A DNA stretch of 64,000 nucleotides from Turnera subulata (GCA_028386065.3 JAKUCV010003222.1:51818-115817), one strand, 5' to 3'; shown: positions 1 to 10,363, numbered from the stretch's first letter. Translations and numbers: made by a program. The notes: generated by a model from the letters alone, not told the origin.

Positions 1-150
1 CTCGGGTCCCTCAAACCCGACCCCGCAGTATTATAACTGAGTCATATTGACCCGATACCCAACGGTTCGGTACTATCTGATCGGGTCCTTAAGCTTTAAC
101 AACATTTTCCCCTCCAACCCCAAGGCACCAACCATTAACATGTTTCCGGT

Positions 151-3100
151 TTGTCTGCTGTCTTTAACGTCTTATTTGACAAGTTGGCTTCTCAAGAGGT
201 TGTGAACTTTTTCAAGCAGCGAAAGCTGGATGATAAGCTGCTGAAGAAGTTGAAAACAAGGTTGAACACTGTCAATGGGCTGCTCGCAGATGCTGAGGAG
301 AAGCAGATTACTTTGCCGGCCGTGAAGAACCGGTTGGATGACCTTAAAGACATTGCTTATGAAACTGATGACTTCCTGGATGAGATTGCATACAGAGCTT
401 ATGAACAACAAATGGAAGTGGAAACAACAAGTCAAAAAACCTGCTCCCACCAGGTGAAAGCCTTTCTCTCTTCTCTTAATCCATGTAAGAAGGGAATGGG
501 AGAGATGCAGCCAAGATTGGAAGAAATCTTTGATAGAATAGATGACTTGCTGCAGCAAACAAATACACTTGGTTTAGTGGTGCAAGTTGGGAAAGGACCG
601 GATCATACATCATCATCATCATCATCACCATCTCTGGAAAGAACAACCACTTCTCTGTTGGTTGATCCTCTTGTTTATGGCAGGGACAATGATAAAGAAG
701 CTATAATACGGTTGTTGTTGTCTGATGATGCAAATGGGAAGCGCCTAGATGTGATTCCCATAGTGGGAATGGGCGGGATTGGCAAAACCACACTTGCACA
801 ACTTGTTTACAACGATAATCAAGTGAAGCAACGATTTGATAAACTTAGGGCATGGGTTTGTGTGTCCGAAGAGCCTGATATTTTCAAGGTGACCAACAGT
901 ATTCTCAAAGAAATTGGTGTATCCAATTGTGATTCATCAACTCCCAATCAGTTGCAAATTAAGCTAGAGGAGAAAGTTAGAGGGGAAAAGGTTTTGCTTG
1001 TTTTGGATGACATTTGGAATGAACGTGTCGATTGGAAATGTTTGTTGGCACCATTCTCATCTGCTGCACAAGGAAGTAAGATCCTCATTACCACACGAAG
1101 TGAACAAGTGGCGTTAGCTACGTCTTCAATTCCGAGTCACCAGTTAGAAATATTAAATGAAGATGACTGCTGGAAGTTGTTTGCACAACATGCCTTTGAT
1201 GGTGGCATTGCCGATGCATATGGAGAATTGGAAGAGCTTGGGAAGAAAATTGCAAGAAAGTGCAAAGGCCTGCCTTTGGCTTCAAAAACCCTTGGAAGTT
1301 TACTCAATCGTAAAAAAAATGCAGGAGACTGGGAAGCAATATTAGAGAGCAATATGTGGGATATGCGCAATGGCAACATTATTCCAGCCCTGAGATTGAG
1401 CTACCATTATCTTCCCTCCCATCTCAAGCAATGTTTTGCTTATTGTGCTGTCTTTCCAAAGGATTTTGAATTTCGGAAGGAAGAGTTGGTGCTCTTGTGG
1501 ATGGCAGAGGGATTCATTGTCCAACCTGATAAAGGCAGAGATATGGAAGACATTGGCAATGAGTATTTTGAAGAGCTTGCATGCAGGTCTTTTTTTATTT
1601 TTCAAGGACCTAGGTATGATGCTAAAAGAATCTTTGTTATGCATGATCTGGTCAATGACTTGGCAAAATCTATAGCGGGAGAACTTTTCTACAACTTGGA
1701 AGATGTTGATAAGCGGGAACCTAGTTTAAGGACTCGCCATTTGTTATATATACAAGATGGATCTAATCCATGGGAGCAACAATTGAAAAGCCTCAGTGAA
1801 GCAAGGATCTTGCGAACTTTGATATATTCGGTGGAGGATCAGCTTGGGCAATCTCTCAATTTTTTGTCAAGACTGAGGCGCTTGCGAGTGCTGGATTTTA
1901 CCTTTGTGAAGGAGGATATGGATGCAGGAAACATTTTCTCAGAACTGGTTGGAACTTTGAAATACTTGCGGTTTATGCGACTGAGCGGGTCATCAATACA
2001 AAGTTTGCCAGAAGATGTGGCAAGTTTATGTTACCTGCAAACCCTGTTCTTGATAAATTGCAGCAAACTTACTATGTTGCCTGATCCAATAGGCAAGTTG
2101 AAGCGCTTACGGCATCTCAGAATGGAACACATAGGCATACAAGTGTTGCCTGATTCAGTAGGCAATTTGATGGAGTTGAGGCATTTCGCAATGGAAAACA
2201 CAGGCATACAGGTGTTGCCTGATTCAATAGGCAATTTGAAAGAGTTGAGACATTTCAGCCTAAAACATACAGGCATACAAGTGTTGCCTGATTCAATAGG
2301 CAATTTGAAGTGTTTGAGGCATTTCAGCCTAGTAGACATAGGCATAGAACTGTTGCCTGATTCAATAGGCAATTTGGAAGGGTTGAGGCATTTCACCGTA
2401 AAAGATACAGGCATACAAGCGTTGCCTGATTCAATAGGCAATTTGAAAGGGTTGAGGCATCTAGAGCTCGAGGGAGCACCGATCCAACAGCTTCCCGATT
2501 CTATATGTGGTCTCTACAATTTGCAGACTTTAAAATTGGTTTGGTGTAGACAGCTTGTTGAGCTTCCGGACAACATGAGGGATCTAGTCAACCTATGTAT
2601 TCTTGAAATTGTGGGGACTGGTTTGAAATATATGCCAGTACAGATGGGCAAACTAAGCAAGCTCCAGAATTTAACAGAATTTATTGTGGGTGAACAACAG
2701 CGAGGTTCTGGACTTGGAGAGTTGGGGGAGCTCCCAAATTTACGAGGAGAATTAAGGCTTAAGAATCTGGACAACATTGTGGATGAGCAAGATGCCTTGT
2801 GGGCCAATTTAAGAGACAAGAAGGGTCTACGGGAATTGTCCTATTATTGGCAGAATAATGATGATAATGTTGTCGACTCAAAAGATTCACTCGACGTAAG
2901 CCTACTACAGCATCTGCAGCCTCACGTAAATGTGAAGAGCATTATGATTAAAGGATTTAGGGGTAATAGTTTTCCAAATTGGGTGGGGGACTCCTCCTAT
3001 TCCAACCTTGTGAGTTTGGTTCTTAGAGGATGCAAATACTGCACTTACTTGCCACCAGTTGGGCAGTTGCCACTCTTAGAAACACTTTGGATAAATGGGT

Positions 3101-3906
3101 TTCATTCTGTGGTGTCGGTGGGGGCTGAGTTCTACGGTGGGAGTTGCAAGTCAATCCAACCATTTCAATCCCTCAAACGTCTTGATATTTCCCACATGCC
3201 ACGATGGGAGGAATGGATATCTGATGATCCAAGTCATGGTGAGAGGCAAGGCAGAAGCAGGGCATTCCCTGTTTTGGAGCATCTAGGACTTGACTCATGT
3301 CGTGAATTGAGCAGGGTCAATCACCTTTTCCTCCCATCCCTTATTGAATTGGAACTAAGGATATGTCCCAATGTGACCTTCCCCATCGACCTTTCTCTTC
3401 CCTCACTAGCGGAGCTGACTCTAATTAATTGTCCAGGACAAGAACTATTACAACTCGGGGCTTCTACAATTCGAAAGCTTTCAATTGGGTATTGCAGCAG
3501 TCTTCTCTTGTATTGGGGCTTGGATAAGCTCTGTTCTCTTTCATCCTTGAAGTTAGTTGGTATCAAAGATGTGGAATGCTTCCCTGGGAGGATATCTTTG
3601 CCTTCTAGTCTTACCGGCATTACCATCTCGGATCTTCGAAACCTGAAATCTCTGGACTACAATGGGCTTCACCATCTCACTTCTCTCAAACAATTGTCAA
3701 TCCTGAGTTGCCGGAAGCTCCAATGCATCCCAGAAGAGGGGTTGCCCTCATCCCTCTCCTTTCTAGAAATCCACAGATGTCCTGTGCTACAAAGGAGGTG
3801 TCAACCAGGGGCAGGGGAAGATTGGCCCAAGATTTCTCGCATTCCTCAAATAGATATTCCTCCCCCCGAGGTACTTACACATATAGACGACGTTAAAAAA
3901 TTTTAA
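151..3906 (+). CDS. CC-NB-ARC-LRR (CNL) disease-resistance protein, RPP13-like; 5' end uncertain
   Basis: This gene encodes an intracellular immune receptor of about 1251 residues, a normal length for plant CNLs. An N-terminal coiled-coil (about 1-140) carries DDFLDE near residue 73. The NB-ARC domain (about 170-500) shows the P-loop GMGGIGKTT at 206-214, RNBS-A with W235, kinase-2 LLVLDDIW with D286-D287, GLPLA at 373, RNBS-D CFAYCAVFP and MHD at 497-499. Leucine-rich repeats fill about 560-1230. All ATP-binding motifs look intact, and no intron is needed. The start is the oddity. Codon 151 is TTG, an in-frame TAA lies at 136-138, and the first in-frame ATG is residue 88 at 412, inside the coiled-coil. 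An ATG at 140 reads a different frame. Homology to the usual FLSA..VLFDKLAS start is nevertheless present from residue 2. Either a small indel broke the start or an upstream exon is spliced in. Family identity is certain; function is inferred. Confidence 0.93.
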   Translation: MSAVFNVLFDKLASQEVVNFFKQRKLDDKLLKKLKTRLNTVNGLLADAEEKQITLPAVKNRLDDLKDIAYETDDFLDEIAYRAYEQQMEVETTSQKTCSHQVKAFLSSLNPCKKGMGEMQPRLEEIFDRIDDLLQQTNTLGLVVQVGKGPDHTSSSSSSPSLERTTTSLLVDPLVYGRDNDKEAIIRLLLSDDANGKRLDVIPIVGMGGIGKTTLAQLVYNDNQVKQRFDKLRAWVCVSEEPDIFKVTNSILKEIGVSNCDSSTPNQLQIKLEEKVRGEKVLLVLDDIWNERVDWKCLLAPFSSAAQGSKILITTRSEQVALATSSIPSHQLEILNEDDCWKLFAQHAFDGGIADAYGELEELGKKIARKCKGLPLASKTLGSLLNRKKNAGDWEAILESNMWDMRNGNIIPALRLSYHYLPSHLKQCFAYCAVFPKDFEFRKEELVLLWMAEGFIVQPDKGRDMEDIGNEYFEELACRSFFIFQGPRYDAKRIFVMHDLVNDLAKSIAGELFYNLEDVDKREPSLRTRHLLYIQDGSNPWEQQLKSLSEARILRTLIYSVEDQLGQSLNFLSRLRRLRVLDFTFVKEDMDAGNIFSELVGTLKYLRFMRLSGSSIQSLPEDVASLCYLQTLFLINCSKLTMLPDPIGKLKRLRHLRMEHIGIQVLPDSVGNLMELRHFAMENTGIQVLPDSIGNLKELRHFSLKHTGIQVLPDSIGNLKCLRHFSLVDIGIELLPDSIGNLEGLRHFTVKDTGIQALPDSIGNLKGLRHLELEGAPIQQLPDSICGLYNLQTLKLVWCRQLVELPDNMRDLVNLCILEIVGTGLKYMPVQMGKLSKLQNLTEFIVGEQQRGSGLGELGELPNLRGELRLKNLDNIVDEQDALWANLRDKKGLRELSYYWQNNDDNVVDSKDSLDVSLLQHLQPHVNVKSIMIKGFRGNSFPNWVGDSSYSNLVSLVLRGCKYCTYLPPVGQLPLLETLWINGFHSVVSVGAEFYGGSCKSIQPFQSLKRLDISHMPRWEEWISDDPSHGERQGRSRAFPVLEHLGLDSCRELSRVNHLFLPSLIELELRICPNVTFPIDLSLPSLAELTLINCPGQELLQLGASTIRKLSIGYCSSLLLYWGLDKLCSLSSLKLVGIKDVECFPGRISLPSSLTGITISDLRNLKSLDYNGLHHLTSLKQLSILSCRKLQCIPEEGLPSSLSFLEIHRCPVLQRRCQPGAGEDWPKISRIPQIDIPPPEVLTHIDDVKKF
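2077..2490 (+). repeat. Tandem 69-bp LRR-coding units inside the CNL gene
   Basis: Six near-identical 69-bp units start at 2077, 2146, 2215, 2284, 2353 and 2422. Each encodes one 23-residue leucine-rich repeat built around LPDSIGNLK.LRH. A more diverged unit follows at 2491. The phase is preserved, so copy-number change leaves the frame open. The pattern points to recent expansion by unequal exchange or replication slippage. Confidence 0.9.
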
Positions 3907-4480
3907 AAATCTGTCTGTGTTCTACTTTGATGAGATCAAAAGGCCTACTTTTATATTAAATGACGAATCTAATCAAACAGACCTGACTGAGTTTGATATC
4001 TCTAAATCACGATATGTGGGTGGTGATGAGAGCTTAAGGGCATTATTTGTTGGTTTTATGGAACCTGTCTTTTAATTATCTGGATTTGTGAGATAAGCAG
4101 GTTTGGAGGTAAATCCTGTTTGATATATATGCATGCTAATGATGTTCTTACGGAGAAAGAGGAAGAGTAGAGACAAAAACCTAAAACTTTTTTCCTTCTC
4201 TTTTCTCTGTAAATATTAGATTTTAAATTCAGCCTGCAACCAAACAAAAATAAAAATAAGACAGGAAGATTGTCAATTGCGCATTTCACTGCTAATACAA
4301 ATATTGTTAATGTCCGCCCTTCTGTCATTTCCATTCATTACCATTTATTTTGTATCTCTAACTAAGAGCTTTATTTTCAACTTTGAGCTTGTGGCGTGGT
4401 ATCTGACTTATGTTTCTCTGTTATTTTCTTCAGTAAAGATGAAGCACTCCTTGAATTGTTTAAGAATTAGCGGATAGGGT
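3907..4480 (+). other. 3' flank of the CNL gene, probable 3' UTR
   Basis: No convincing coding frame is present. The sequence is AT-rich and directly follows the receptor stop codon. It ends at TAGCGGATA (4468-4476), the left copy of the duplication created by the LINE tail. CNL genes often have long, sometimes spliced, 3' UTRs, so this stretch and 4823-5200 may be one transcribed region split by the insertion. Confidence 0.45.
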
Positions 4481-4813
4481 TGGAGGTGGAGACCTCCTCA
4501 CGGATAGTCATGGAGTATATGCAGACTGACTTCGACCCAGATGCGGAGGTCCATAGCCTGGTGTATCAAACCAGGTCTCTTTTGTCCAGTGATTGGCGAG
4601 GTCATCTTCAGTTTGTACACAGAACCTTAGCTGAATTGGCTGTGACCTTTAAGGAGTAACATTACTGGAACTTCCACCTGTGGCAATTGTAAATTCACTT
4701 AGGGTGGAGCAGGCGCTCTGATGTTTTGTTGAGGCCTGTGTTATTTTGGATATCTTTGTACTTTTGATTTTAAGTAGTAATATACATCTCATTCGCACCA
4801 AAAAAAAAAAAAA
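4481..4813 (+). mobile_element. 5'-truncated LINE 3' end with poly(A) and target-site duplication
   Basis: The segment ends in a run of about 14 A. It is bracketed by TAGCGGATA at 4468-4476 and 4814-4822, with the match continuing for several more bases with one mismatch. This is the signature of target-primed reverse transcription. The first half reads as the C-terminal end of a LINE RNase H-like domain (DWRGHLQFVHRTLAELA), followed by a short 3' UTR ending TTCGCACC before the A-run. Only the last 330 bp or so of the element was copied. The domain call rests on motif pattern alone. Confidence 0.7.
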
Positions 4814-4822
4814 TAGCGGATA

Positions 4823-5757
4823 AGGTAGGTCTTTTTATCTTGCATCCCAACCGTTTTATCATTCTCTAATAATCCTTTTTTTTTGCTTTTTAATTTCTAA
4901 TAATCGATTTGGTTTTGCTGGAAGTATGAACAAGTTGCCAGTTCCTGCGGAAGGATTGGGTCGCTTTTGAAGCTGTGATGGAGTTTTATATTGAAGATAA
5001 AACTATCATGATGCGAATTGTGTTTTCTGATGGATTTAGGATGACAATTTAAAGGCTGCAATCATGTTTTGTGTAAGCAGGAGAGTATGCTAGTTGCAGC
5101 TGCAAATTGTATATGAACCTCTGCGTAAGTGTGTTTTCTATTTTGAATGAAATCAGGTGAACATCATGTGAGAATGTGTTGCTTTCTCCCTATGAGTTAA
5201 TTGATATTGTTAACTATTGGTGAAATTTTTCGAAATCTAGTACCACTGATACTAATTTTTCTCCGGCGTCTCATTGACACTAAATCTTTCCTTTGAAATC
5301 AACCATTTGCATTATAACAAAAACAAAACCAACCATTACTAATGGTGCTTTAGAAGTGGACTGATGGCATAAGGTCTAACCCAATCCAACAAGCCAGATC
5401 GGATTTATCGCTTTCATCATCACCAACCCTTTCACTGTAGCCACCAACGACGCCGCTGCGATCACCACTGCTGCCCACCATAACCATTGTTTGTACCAAA
5501 TTCAATATCGTGGACTTGGAGTGGTCGATGGTGGTTTAATTTCGTAAGTCGTTCATGGGTTCTTTGGGCTGGTAGCGATCGTGGACTGTTTGCGGGATAA
5601 TGTCGCAGGTCGTTCTTGGAATCCTTGGTGGCAATCGTGGGCTGTCGCAGGGTAATGTCGCAGGTCGTTCTTGGGTATCTTGTTTGATATCGGTCGATGG
5701 GTGGTCGGTGTTGCTGGCCGTTCCCTTGACCAATGAGTTAATTTTTTGTTACATCTT
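4823..5757. other. Non-coding stretch, no gene seen
   Basis: This AT-rich sequence has no supported ORF. A polyadenylation-like AATGAAATC lies near 5145, possibly belonging to the CNL 3' UTR. Around 5600-5690 a short phrase (GTCGCAGGTCGTTCTTGG) occurs twice. Nothing else is recognisable. Confidence 0.4.
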
Positions 5758-5895
5758 GACCTGCACGTTGACTTTTGCTCACTGCATGACCTATGGGTTG
5801 ACTTTTGGTCACCCCATGACCTGCAGGTTGACTTTTGGCCACCCCATGACCTGTGAGTTGACTTTTGCTCACCTCATGACCTGTGAGATGACTTT
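5758..5895 (+). repeat. 30-bp minisatellite, about 4.6 units
   Basis: Units begin with GACCTG/GACCTA at 5758, 5788, 5818, 5848 and 5878, each containing TTGACTTTTG followed by CAC..CAT. Because 30 is a multiple of three, one frame stays open and yields a repetitive peptide, but nothing suggests a real protein. Confidence 0.85.
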
Positions 5896-6456
5896 ATTGT
5901 GGCTTTGACCTAGAGTGACCAGTTTGGCTTTGGCTTTGGAATGACCAATATGGCTTTGGTTTTGGAGTGGCCATCGTGGTTTTAGGGGTGATCCTTAGGT
6001 TGTTGTCGTCACCTTGGGTTTGTTATTTTCCTGATCGAGCTCATTGTTGTTGCCAACAAATCTTATTTTTGAGGTAATCTCGCAAGTGAATTCGAATTTG
6101 AAGAAGATCCGGGGAAGGTGTTTGAACTTCTTTGTTGATTTGGGAGATAGGTTATGTGATTTGAATTTTATGTAATATCTCTTAAGGGCCTATATAAGGC
6201 CATCAGATCAATCAATCAAAACTACAATTACTCAATGTATCTTTATTTTCTTTATTGCGCAGTAGTGTAGTTTTATATCTTTATCAGAACTTTTTTAGCG
6301 TAACTTAGCCTAGCTTGGTTTTCCCAGAAAATCAAAACACCAAAACGTGGTCCAGGACGCGCGACACCGTCCATTCGACCGATCAACGGTCAGGTCCGGC
6401 AAAGCCGAGGGTCGCTCGCTGTTCGTGCGCGAACAGTTTTTGGCACGCTCGGTGGG
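5896..6456 (+). other. Possible end of an unclassified LTR followed by a primer-binding-like site
   Basis: TATATAAGG at about 6190 is followed by a transcribed-looking leader. The segment ends with TTTTTGGCACGCTCGGTGGG, which resembles the tRNA-primer site that follows plant gypsy LTRs. The next base starts another LTR-like sequence at 6457. No matching second LTR or coding region is visible, so the call is weak. Confidence 0.3.
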
Positions 6457-7191
6457 TGTAAGGACCCGACCAAAAATTAAATTGATCCCTCACTATATCA
6501 AAGGAGTCGCCACCCGAATTTTATTAAGAACAAAATTTAGGGAAAAACCTTGACATCCATACCCGCAGCAACTGGTCAAAACGTTCCAATGATGTAGGAT
6601 TCAGGGGTTCGTCACAGATGGGAAGGTGTTAGGCACCCATCCGTGTTGGGGTGAAATCGTGTGCAATTGAAGATCCATGCATGCCTTATGCACAAACATC
6701 ACAACAACGGAACAAAGGAAACGAAAACAAAAACAAAAACAAAAAAGAAAATAAACACATAATTGAGCTTGAGATTCCAGTGCTAGAATCCACCTATGTA
6801 CTCCGGCAACCGGATTCAAAGCTCACGTAGTTCTTACATGGCATCACACAACACAACAAACAATGCTGCGATATCACAGCAACATCGACATTACTACAAC
6901 AATATTGACATCACAGCCACAACATCAACATCACATTCACAACATCAACATCATAGCGATATCGCAATAACATAGCATAACCCACATCCCGGCGACATCA
7001 CAATAACATCGACATCATAATAGCAATATCAACACCGTGACAAAAAAATCTATATCACAGCGACATCACAGCATCAACACAACACAGCAACACAGAGAAA
7101 CAAAAGAAACACATAATCTGGCTTGCATCTTGTTTTCAGACCGAGACTACCTACATACCCATGTGACTGGGGTCAATGCTCACGTAGTTCT
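6457..7191 (+). repeat. Partial LTR related to the LTRs of element B
   Basis: The start TGTAAGGACCCGACC parallels the element B LTR start TGTGAATACCCGACC. Shared blocks follow in the same order: GGAGTCGCCACCC, GGGAAGGTGTTAGGCACCCA, and CACGTAGTTCTT with the next bases. Two copies of the block ending in CACGTAGTTCTT (about 6765-6835 and 7110-7191) flank an ACATC-rich simple-sequence stretch (about 6845-7100). The right side is cut by the copia element. It represents a diverged sister family. Confidence 0.6.
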
Positions 7192-8257
7192 TGTTGACCG
7201 AAAATTAAGGTTAATCACCTCTTAATGCCAAACTATGATTAACCATGTTGATTATCTGGTTTTGATGACTAACAAATTACAAGTGTGCTGTTAGCTTTGC
7301 TTGTGTTGATTTTCACTTACAGGAAGAATTATGGTTTTTTGTTGATATCATATCTCAGACACGCGACATATGGCTTTTATCGGCACCATATCTGCGAGCT
7401 GTCGCTATCAACCTTTTGAGCAAGTTGCATGTGGTCCTGGAAGCATTCAAATCCCACTTCTAACCGTTTGAATTGATGAAAAAGTAAGAGGGAAGACTTT
7501 ATGAAAGTGCAAGAGATGTTCCAACCTAACTCCTACTCAACTCCAATTGGTGGTCCAAACTTTCTAGATTTAGTATTACTTTGCAACCAAGGAGTTGACA
7601 TTGCACAACGGCACCAAACTGAAGCTTTTATAAATTGAAGTCAACTAGAGTGCAAGGAGCCATTGCAGGAGCTTATCCCCCACACTCAGATTCTATAAAG
7701 AGGGTTGTTTACACCTTTGAAGAACTATCCCAGCAATTATGCAAAATCTAAGTGTATACTTGTGCTAAAAGATTTGGTATCTGATCTGATTTTTCTACTT
7801 ACTGTGCAAAATACATTCTAAGGGGTAATTTGTAAGCAAGACTTGGCTTAGTTTTGCTGGGTACTCAATTCTAGGATTAGATTGAGGGTAGGTTAGAGCT
7901 TAGCCTGTGAAAAACTTATGAAGGTTAGAGCTTAGCCTGTGAAAAGCTTGTAAAGGTTTGAGCTTAGCTTATAAAAGCTTGTGTTTGTAAAGGTTAAGGT
8001 TAATCCCGCAAAAACCTAAGTATAGTGAGTATTTCAACTCCTAAAAGAAAGGAACCTTTAGGTAGTGGAGGTACCTGGTGAGGGGGAACCACTCTAAATC
8101 ACCTGTGTTGATTTCTCTCTGCTTCCCTTACTCATTTCCTACGCTAAGCACTCGCATTGCACCATAAAGATTTGGTATCGCAGAAACCAAATCTCTCTGT
8201 CAGAAAAAGATTAAAGCCTAATTCAACCCTCTGCTCTTAGGCACCTTTGGGCCTACA
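7192..8257 (+). repeat. 5' LTR of the copia element
   Basis: Probable limits are TGTTGACCG at 7192 and GGGCCTACA ending at 8257. It contains degenerate tandem phrases of the type GGTTAGAGCTTAGCCTGTG (7890-7990) that recur in the 3' copy. The left boundary is inferred from TG and from where similarity to the neighbouring LTR stops. Confidence 0.6.
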
Positions 8258-8259
8258 AT

Positions 8260-8275
8260 TGGTAGCGGAGCAAGG
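8260..8275 (+). promoter_or_regulatory. Primer-binding site of the copia element
   Basis: TGGTAGCGGAGCAAGG lies two bases after the LTR. It starts with TGG like the complement of a tRNA CCA end. The same first 12 bases serve element D, an unrelated gypsy element. The tRNA is not assigned. Confidence 0.6.
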
Positions 8276-8314
8276 TCTCCTTGTGTTAAGGATTAATCTC
8301 CTAGAGCAAAGATC

Positions 8315-9813
8315 ATGGCTTTTGAGGAAACAAGCGTGAACAAGGCACCATATTTTGATGGGCCAAACTTTGATTGTTGGAAGTTTCGCATGAAGATCTT
8401 CCTTGAAGGAATGGACATTGAAATGTGGCATATTGTCCAGAATCCTTACAACAGGCCGAGCAGTCCTATACATCTCTAGACTGATGATGAAATAAAGAGA
8501 GCCAAGCTTGATGCTCAAGTCAAAAATGCTCTTTTGTGTGGAATCAGTGAAGGTGAGTTTCAAAGGGTTAGGTCTTGTGAAACTGCTCATGAAATCTAGA
8601 GATTGTTGTGCATCACTCATGAAGGCACAAACCAAGTCAAAGAATCAAGGCTCAATCTTTTTACACGAGAATATGAGCTATTTCAAATGACTCCTGGTGA
8701 AACCATTCAAGCAATGGACACACGGTTCACTATTGTTTGCAACAATCTTGCATCACTTGGAAAAGTGTTGACACATAGAGAAAAAGTTGCAAAAGTTCTA
8801 AGGCCACTTCCCAAAAAATGGGAACCTAAAGTGACTGCCATTGAGGAAGCACAAATTCTGAATTTGCTTTCTTTTGATGAACTGATTGGTAAACTAATTT
8901 GTCATGGTGATAAAATTGAACCAAAGAGGAAAGATGTCGCTTTAAAGGTCCAGGAACCAAACGATGATGATGACAGCGATTCTGATGTGATGTGGCTCTC
9001 CGTACTAGGGGATTCACTAGGTACCTTAAGATGAAGAAGTAACTCAAAGGGAAGAATCTTAAGGATACAAAAGCTGAGGAGTCTAAGAAAGATCCATTGG
9101 TGTGCTTTGGATGCAATCGTCCTGGAAATATCAAATCTGAATGTCCTTATTAAAAGAAGGGCAGATCTGGTTTTTTAAAAACCAAAGGAAAGAAGACTAT
9201 GGTTGCATGGGATGATTCCAACTCTTCAAACCATTCGGATGACGAGGAGGAGACTAACCTATGCTTCATGGGCCAAGATGATACTGAGGTAACAGATTCT
9301 ACTGACCTTAATCTTGATGATATATTTGAAGCTTTTAATGAATTACAAGCTAAATACAAGCAAGTTGTTAAGGAAAACAAAGAGTTTTTTTTTTAAAAAA
9401 AACTTGACTTGCTTGAATTCGATGAAGAGGCTTATAAAAATGAAAATGAAACACTTAGAATTGTTAATTCTGATGCTGAGAAAATCTGTGATGATCTAAA
9501 AACTAAAAAGTTTGCTCTCAAGAATGTTTATGATGAACTTGAAAAGAGTTATGCTAGTAAGAGTGATATGTGTAATGTGTTGTCAAAAGAAAATGATGCT
9601 CTTGAGAAACATGTTACCGACCTAAAATCTTCTCTTAAGAAATTCACTAGTAGTACCAATAATCTGAATATGTTGTTAGGACAGCAAGAAAATCCTATGC
9701 AAAAAGAAGGATTAGGTGCTACTCATTTGGTTGCTGAAAAACCAAATCATACTATGCGATTTGTAAGGGAAGATTCTAGTGTGCCAAACACCTTTGTGAG
9801 ATTCTTGAGCTAA
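8315..9813 (+). pseudogene. Copia gag polyprotein, broken by stops
   Basis: The frame begins with ATG at 8315 and the Sirevirus/copia gag opening (PYFDGPNFDCWKFRMKIFLE), continues through the UBN2-type gag domain, then an acidic linker. A CCHC-type zinc knuckle near 9100 reads CFGCNRPGNIKSEC, with Asn where the knuckle His is expected. A coiled-coil-rich C-terminal region extends to 9813. In-frame stops occur at about 8478, 8599, 9032, 9152 and 9395, so no intact protein can be made. Gag would form the virus-like particle in the cytoplasm. Confidence 0.8.
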
Positions 9814-9814
9814 A

Positions 9815-10363
9815 CTTGTAAACAAAGAGTGTGTCACTGTTTGGGTTGTTTGAAAATCATATTTTGAGTAGGATTAGGGTAATTTTACTTAAGGAGAATA
9901 GGTTTGAAGCTTGAGCCTTTGAAAAAGCTTTAGGTATAGGTTAGAGAGTGAGCCTTGGAAAACTCTTGTATAGGTTTGGGTTTAGCCATTGTAAAAGCCT
10001 AAGTTGGAGAGGGAAAATCCTTGTAAAAGTTTGAGCTTGATCCTTTGAAAAGGCTTGGTTGTAAGAGGTTGAACTTCACCTTGGAAAAACTCACATAGTA
10101 GATTTTTGAAATCTCAAGGGGGAGCCTTGAGTAGTGAATGTACTCATAGGATTTAGGGGGAACCACTCTAAATCTTTGTGTTGTTCTTTTGTGGTGATTG
10201 CCTTTCATTTTTGCACTTGATCATTCATTTCTTTATAGATTTTGGTGTGATTTCAGTTACAAAATACAACCTTGCCTTAGTTGTAGTTTTGTGCGAAAAG
10301 AGTTACAAAATTCATTGTTCTTCTCTTATTAGCTAATTCAACCCCTTTTAGTTTGGGCCTACA
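9815..10363 (+). repeat. Partial 3' LTR of the copia element
   Basis: The region shares the degenerate GAGCTTGAGCC-type repeats, the GGGGGAACCACTCTAAATC block and the GGGCCTACA end with the 5' LTR. It is only about half the length of the 5' LTR, so the deletion that removed pol also removed the start of this LTR. Confidence 0.6.

Larger units (their letters stand above)
7192..10363 (+). mobile_element. Ty1/copia element, Sirevirus-like, decayed and lacking pol
   Basis: The order is LTR, primer-binding site, gag, then a partial 3' LTR. Both LTRs end in GGGCCTACA (8257 and 10363) and share GGGGGAACCACTCTAAATC. No protease, integrase, reverse transcriptase or RNase H is present: gag runs almost directly into 3' LTR sequence. 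The LTRs are strongly diverged and no target duplication is evident, so this is an old, internally deleted copy that could only have moved with proteins from elsewhere. Confidence 0.72.

Noticed and set aside
151..3906. The CNL gene as an obvious pseudogene
   Set aside because: Only the start codon is in doubt; 1251 codons are open and all nucleotide-binding motifs are intact.
6845..7100. ACATC/CAACATC repeats as a CRISPR-like or telomeric array
   Set aside because: Units are short and irregular with no spacers; it is simple sequence within an LTR.
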